A DNA stretch of 7,542 nt from JBAYJT01 sp041664965 (GTDB lineage Bacteria; Pseudomonadota; Gammaproteobacteria; UBA9339). The stretch is from assembly GCA_041664965.1 (NCBI GenBank), contig JBAYJT010000056.1, positions 1 through 7,542 of the forward strand, read 5' to 3'. The notes under the pieces were generated by a model. It ran no database searches, had not been told where the DNA came from, and worked only from the letters and a program-made list of their open reading frames with translations. Position numbers and translations under genes: made by a program. Positions 4,865 to 7,542 of this stretch are shown one piece after another (the stretch's first letter is position 1; each line of letters begins with the position of its first letter).

Positions 4865-5386
4865 GTGGTTTTAAAATTGGAAGATAAGAAGGCTATAGTA
4901 GCGGAAGTTGCAGAAGTAGCGTCCAAAGCTCTTTCTGCCATAGCTGTAGATTATCGCGGCTTAAAAGTGAGTGATATGACTGCTCTCCGAGTGAAAGCTC
5001 GTGAAACCGGTGTTCATTTACAAGTCGTACGTAATACTTTGGCTCGCCGTGCTTTAACTGGTACGGATTTCGCTTGTTTAGACTCGGTTTTGACCGGCCC
5101 TATTCTTCTAGCTTTTTCCATGGAAGACCCAGGTGCGGTAGCTCGTTTATTCAAAGATTTTGTCAAAAAGACAGAAAATCTTGCTGTACGTGCTATTGCG
5201 CTCGGTGGTGAACTTTTAAATGCTAAAAAGTTAGATGATATTGCGTCCTTACCGACTCGCAATGAAGCTATTGCCTTATTAATGTCAGTTATGAAAGCTC
5301 CAATAACGCGTTTGGTGGGCACGCTTGCGGCTCCTCATACCAAATTAGTGCGTACGTTTGCAGCTTTAGAACAGACGAAACAATAA
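4865..5386 (+). CDS. rplJ: 50S ribosomal protein L10
   Basis: L10 anchors the L7/L12 dimers to the ribosome and, with them, represses its own mRNA. The product is 173 residues against about 165 in E. coli. Typical segments are LKLEDKKAIVAEVAEVASKALSAIAVDYRG at the N terminus, VVRNTLARRAL (34-60 region), GPILLAFSMEDPGAVARLFKDF, and the C-terminal helix that binds L7/L12 (LVGTLAAPHTKLVRTFAALEQTKQ). The start is GTG 4865, with GGGGG at 4854-4858 six nt upstream. No ATG fits the conserved N terminus. rplL follows after 36 nt. Confidence 0.97.
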   Translation: MVLKLEDKKAIVAEVAEVASKALSAIAVDYRGLKVSDMTALRVKARETGVHLQVVRNTLARRALTGTDFACLDSVLTGPILLAFSMEDPGAVARLFKDFVKKTENLAVRAIALGGELLNAKKLDDIASLPTRNEAIALLMSVMKAPITRLVGTLAAPHTKLVRTFAALEQTKQ

Positions 5387-5422
5387 AAATTATTTAATAT
5401 TTAATACTTTGGAGATTTATTC

Positions 5423-5806
5423 ATGACCGTTGAAAAAACTAATCAGCTTTTAGACACTATTGCTAACATGTCCGTGTTAGAAATTGTTGACCTTGTTAAA
5501 GCGATGGAAGAAAAATTTGGCGTTACAGCTGCGGCTCCTATAGCCGTTGCAGCCGCTGCAGCTCCTGGTGCTGCTCCAGCTGCCGCTGAAGAACAGACTG
5601 AGTTTGATGTTATTTTAGCTAAAGCTGGCGATAACAAAATCAATGTAATTAAAGTCGTGCGAACCGTTACCAGCCTTGGTTTGAAAGAAGCCAAGGACAT
5701 GGTAGAAGGTGCCCCAGCTACAGTTAAAGCAGGGGTGAGCAAAGAAGACGCAGCAGCGATTAAGAAACAGCTAGAAGAAGCTGGCGCTACGGTTGAAGTT
5801 AAATAA
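5423..5806 (+). CDS. rplL: 50S ribosomal protein L7/L12
   Basis: L7/L12 forms the multi-copy stalk that recruits and activates translational GTPases. The product is 127 residues (E. coli 121). Residues 1-35 form the dimerising N-terminal domain (LLDTIANMSVLEIVDLVKAMEEKFGV). An Ala/Pro-rich hinge spans about 36-57. The globular C-terminal domain runs from EFDVILAKAGDNKINVIKVVR through GLKEAKDMVEGAP to the typical end EEAGATVEVK. GGAG lies 8 nt before ATG 5423. The hinge is slightly longer than the enterobacterial one, which accounts for the extra length. Confidence 0.98.
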   Translation: MTVEKTNQLLDTIANMSVLEIVDLVKAMEEKFGVTAAAPIAVAAAAAPGAAPAAAEEQTEFDVILAKAGDNKINVIKVVRTVTSLGLKEAKDMVEGAPATVKAGVSKEDAAAIKKQLEEAGATVEVK

Positions 5807-5828
5807 CCGACGCGTTGTTTGAAAAAAT

Positions 5829-5867
5829 AGCATTCCAGAGTGGAGTTTTTTCACTCTGGAATTTGCT
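5829..5867 (+). terminator. rplL-rpoB intergenic hairpin (attenuator or RNase III site)
   Basis: ATTCCAGAGTG (5832-5842) pairs perfectly with CACTCTGGAAT (5852-5862). AGC/GCT extend the stem past a 2-nt bulge. The loop contains six T and the stem is preceded by six A. In E. coli the same spacer holds a partial terminator and an RNase III cleavage site that set rplL above rpoB expression. Here the U tract after the stem is poor (TTGCTGTT), so processing or partial attenuation is more likely than full termination. Confidence 0.65.
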
Positions 5868-5877
5868 GTTATAGAAC

Positions 5878-6071
5878 AATTATAAATTATGAATTATGAA
5901 TGATGAATTATGAATAAAAAGGAGCTAAACCTAACTTAAAAATATAACTCACGCCTCGGCGTGATTGATTTATAAGGAAATCGTGTAGACATGTTTTCCT
6001 GATTTTTCTTTAAGTTTTAGATAAAAATTCATCACTCATAATTCATCATTCATAATTCATAATTAATAATT
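5878..6071. mobile_element. MITE-like 194-bp element with long AT-rich inverted ends
   Basis: The ends 5878-5913 and 6036-6071 are inverted repeats matching at 35 of 36 positions, with a perfect 29-bp core (5885-5913 / 6036-6064). Each arm is made of AATTATG heptamers with one AATGATG variant. The 122-bp centre carries further inverted segments: CTAAAC...AACTTAAA facing TTTAAGTTTTAG, a TCACGC-CTCG-GCGTGA hairpin (5949-5964), and an AGGAAA/TTTCCT hairpin (5975-6000). No open reading frame or clear target duplication is visible. It could be a non-autonomous transposable element or a palindromic spacer repeat. Confidence 0.6.
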
Positions 6072-6091
6072 AATTTTACGGGGAACATTTA

Positions 6092-7542
6092 ATGACACAA
6101 TTAAGGCATACTGCAAAATCCTACAAAAATGATGTTTCCGAACTCTCTTATACTGAAAGAAAGCGAATCCGCAAGGATTTTTCCGGACATCCTGCTGTTA
6201 TGAATATGCCAAATCTTTTGGCTATTCCAGTAGATTCTTACCGCGAATTTTTACAGCTCGATACTCCAGTTGACAAGCGAACCAACACTGGCTTAGAAGC
6301 TGCTTTCAGATCGGTTTTGCCAATAGTTAGTTATTCTAGTTTTGCTCGTTTGGAATATGTTTCTTATAGCATTGGCGAGCCGCTCTTTGATGTCAGAGAA
6401 TGTCAAATCAGAGGTTTGACCTACGCTGCTCCCCTAAAAGTCAAAGTGCGCTTGGTTATTTATGACAAGGAAAATACGGCGAATAAGATAATTAAAGACG
6501 TTAAAGAACAAGACGTTTACATGGGCGAAATTCCGCTCATGACTGATACTGGCAGCTTTGTTATCAATGGTATCGATCGCGTTGTGGTTTCGCAGTTGCA
6601 TCGTTCCCCTGGCGTATTTTTTGAGCATGACAAAGGCAAGACGCATTCTTCCGGAAAGTTTTTGTACGCTGCTCGCATAATTCCTTATCGTGGTTCTTGG
6701 TTGGATTTCGAATTTGATCCCAAGGACTGTGTGTTTATGCGCATTGACAGACGTCGTAAACTACCAGCCACTATTATTTTGCGTGCTTTAGGTTATTCCA
6801 CAGAAGATATTTTGGCACTTTTCTTCGAGTTTACTAATATCCGGCTGACTGAAGAAAAAGTTATTTTACCGCTTGATTCAAAGAAATTACGTGGTGAAAT
6901 TGCACCAGTAGATATTTCCGACAAGCAAGGCAATGTTATTGTTGAATCTGGGCGTCGTATTTCGCAGTTACATGTAAAACAAATCGAAAAAGCTAAGCTT
7001 ACGGAGCTTGAAGTTCCGTTAGAATACTTACATGACAAAGTATTAGGTAAGCCAGTTTTGCATCCCAAAACAGGTGAAGTGTTAGCGGGAGCCAATGAGG
7101 AGCTCAGCGCTGATGTGGTTAAGAAACTTGTAAAAGCCAAAGTAGAAAACTTCGATATTCTTTATGTTAACGAACTAGATCGAGGTTTATATATTTCCGA
7201 TACTTTGCGCATCGATACAAGCAGTACGCCATTAGAAGCTATGGTGGAAATTTATAAGATGATGCGTCCGGGCGAACCACCGACCAAAGAAAGCGCAGAA
7301 AATCTATTCCACAATTTATTTTTTACGCAGGAGCGCTACAGTTTGTCGACTGTCGGTAGAATGAAATTTAACCGTAGAGTTGGTCGTACTGATTACACTG
7401 GTTCAGAGGTTTTAACGCCGGAAGACATCGTCGATGTTTTGCGTTGCTTAGTGACTATTCGCGATGGTAAAGACGATATTGACGACATCGACCATTTGGG
7501 CAACAGACGCGTTCGATGTGTTGGTGAAATGGTAGAAAATCA
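6092..7542 (+). CDS. rpoB: DNA-directed RNA polymerase subunit beta, N-terminal part (continues past the window)
   Basis: The beta subunit forms one pincer of RNA polymerase and part of the active site. The first 483 codons are present and the frame is still open at the right edge. Conserved blocks include YTERKRIRKDF (20-30), GLEAAFRSVLPI, FDVRECQIRGLTYAAPLKVK, VYMGEIPLMTD, VVVSQLHRSPGVFF (164-177), GSWLDFEFDPKD, MMRPGEPPT and DDIDHLGNRR. The VSQ at 166-168 corresponds to the N-terminal rifampicin-contact cluster (E. coli V146-Q148) and is wild type. The main rifampicin region lies beyond the window. ATG 6092 has GGGGA 7 nt upstream. It gives about 15 more N-terminal residues than the E. coli protein, with no later in-frame start before the conserved YTE. 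Confidence 0.98.
   Translation, partial: MTQLRHTAKSYKNDVSELSYTERKRIRKDFSGHPAVMNMPNLLAIPVDSYREFLQLDTPVDKRTNTGLEAAFRSVLPIVSYSSFARLEYVSYSIGEPLFDVRECQIRGLTYAAPLKVKVRLVIYDKENTANKIIKDVKEQDVYMGEIPLMTDTGSFVINGIDRVVVSQLHRSPGVFFEHDKGKTHSSGKFLYAARIIPYRGSWLDFEFDPKDCVFMRIDRRRKLPATIILRALGYSTEDILALFFEFTNIRLTEEKVILPLDSKKLRGEIAPVDISDKQGNVIVESGRRISQLHVKQIEKAKLTELEVPLEYLHDKVLGKPVLHPKTGEVLAGANEELSADVVKKLVKAKVENFDILYVNELDRGLYISDTLRIDTSSTPLEAMVEIYKMMRPGEPPTKESAENLFHNLFFTQERYSLSTVGRMKFNRRVGRTDYTGSEVLTPEDIVDVLRCLVTIRDGKDDIDDIDHLGNRRVRCVGEMVEN

Noticed and set aside
5014..5322. Antisense open frame over rplJ (102 codons)
   Set aside because: It is a shadow of a strongly conserved gene, with no SD and no recognisable product.
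5443..5742. Antisense open frame over rplL
   Set aside because: It results from the Ala-rich codon pattern of L7/L12 on the other strand. It has no ribosome binding site and no family resemblance.
5885..6064. CRISPR array
   Set aside because: The repeated units are 7 bp, tandem and inverted between the two arms, with no spacers of regular length.
6793..7140. Antisense open frame over rpoB (115 codons)
   Set aside because: The sense strand encodes continuous, conserved RpoB. The antisense product is Ser/Thr-rich low complexity with no start signal.

Overview
The window is a chromosomal block from a moderately AT-rich gammaproteobacterium. It carries the conserved order tRNA-Tyr/Gly/Thr/Trp, secE, nusG, rplK, rplA, rplJ, rplL, rpoB. 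The tRNA genes encode their own CCA ends, and the ribosomal proteins, NusG, SecE and RpoB all read like gammaproteobacterial versions. The base composition, spacers full of repeats, and small structured elements would fit a Legionellales/Coxiella-like lineage. That placement is an inference, because no species-diagnostic gene was identified with certainty.

Layout. Positions 1-298 hold the 3' part of a Ser/Thr-rich, internally repetitive reading frame that enters from the left edge. A good sigma70 promoter (356-384) then drives tRNA-Pro(TGG), which is followed by a structured repeat and udk (uridine kinase). A second strong promoter (1322-1351) starts the tRNA-Tyr(GTA) unit: tRNA-Tyr, a second copy of the same structured repeat, a secreted NTF2-like protein, tRNA-Gly(TCC), tRNA-Thr(GGT) and tRNA-Trp(CCA). 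The tuf gene often found between tRNA-Thr and tRNA-Trp is absent. Next come secE-nusG, then rplK-rplA behind an evident L1 translational operator, rplJ-rplL behind an L10-type leader, and the first 483 codons of rpoB.

The genes serve transcription and translation: tRNA supply, the SecYEG translocon, transcription elongation, the L1 and L7/L12 stalks, and RNA polymerase beta. Control appears to be layered. Promoters precede the tRNA units, an r-protein binding site lies ahead of rplK and probably another ahead of rplJ, and a long hairpin lies between rplL and rpoB where enterobacteria have an attenuator and RNase III site.

The most unusual feature is a pair of homologous elements downstream of tRNA-Pro (488-674) and tRNA-Tyr (1456-1585). 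Each ends in an exact copy of the 3' terminal 19-20 nt, including CCA, of its own upstream tRNA. Their shared core forms four hairpins, and the pairing is kept despite base changes. In each element two hairpin loops present a CAGGA motif, like CsrA/RsmA sites in CsrB-type sponge RNAs. The second notable structure is a 194-bp MITE-like element with 36-bp inverted ends (35/36 matched) built from AATTATG heptamers, lying between rplL and rpoB.
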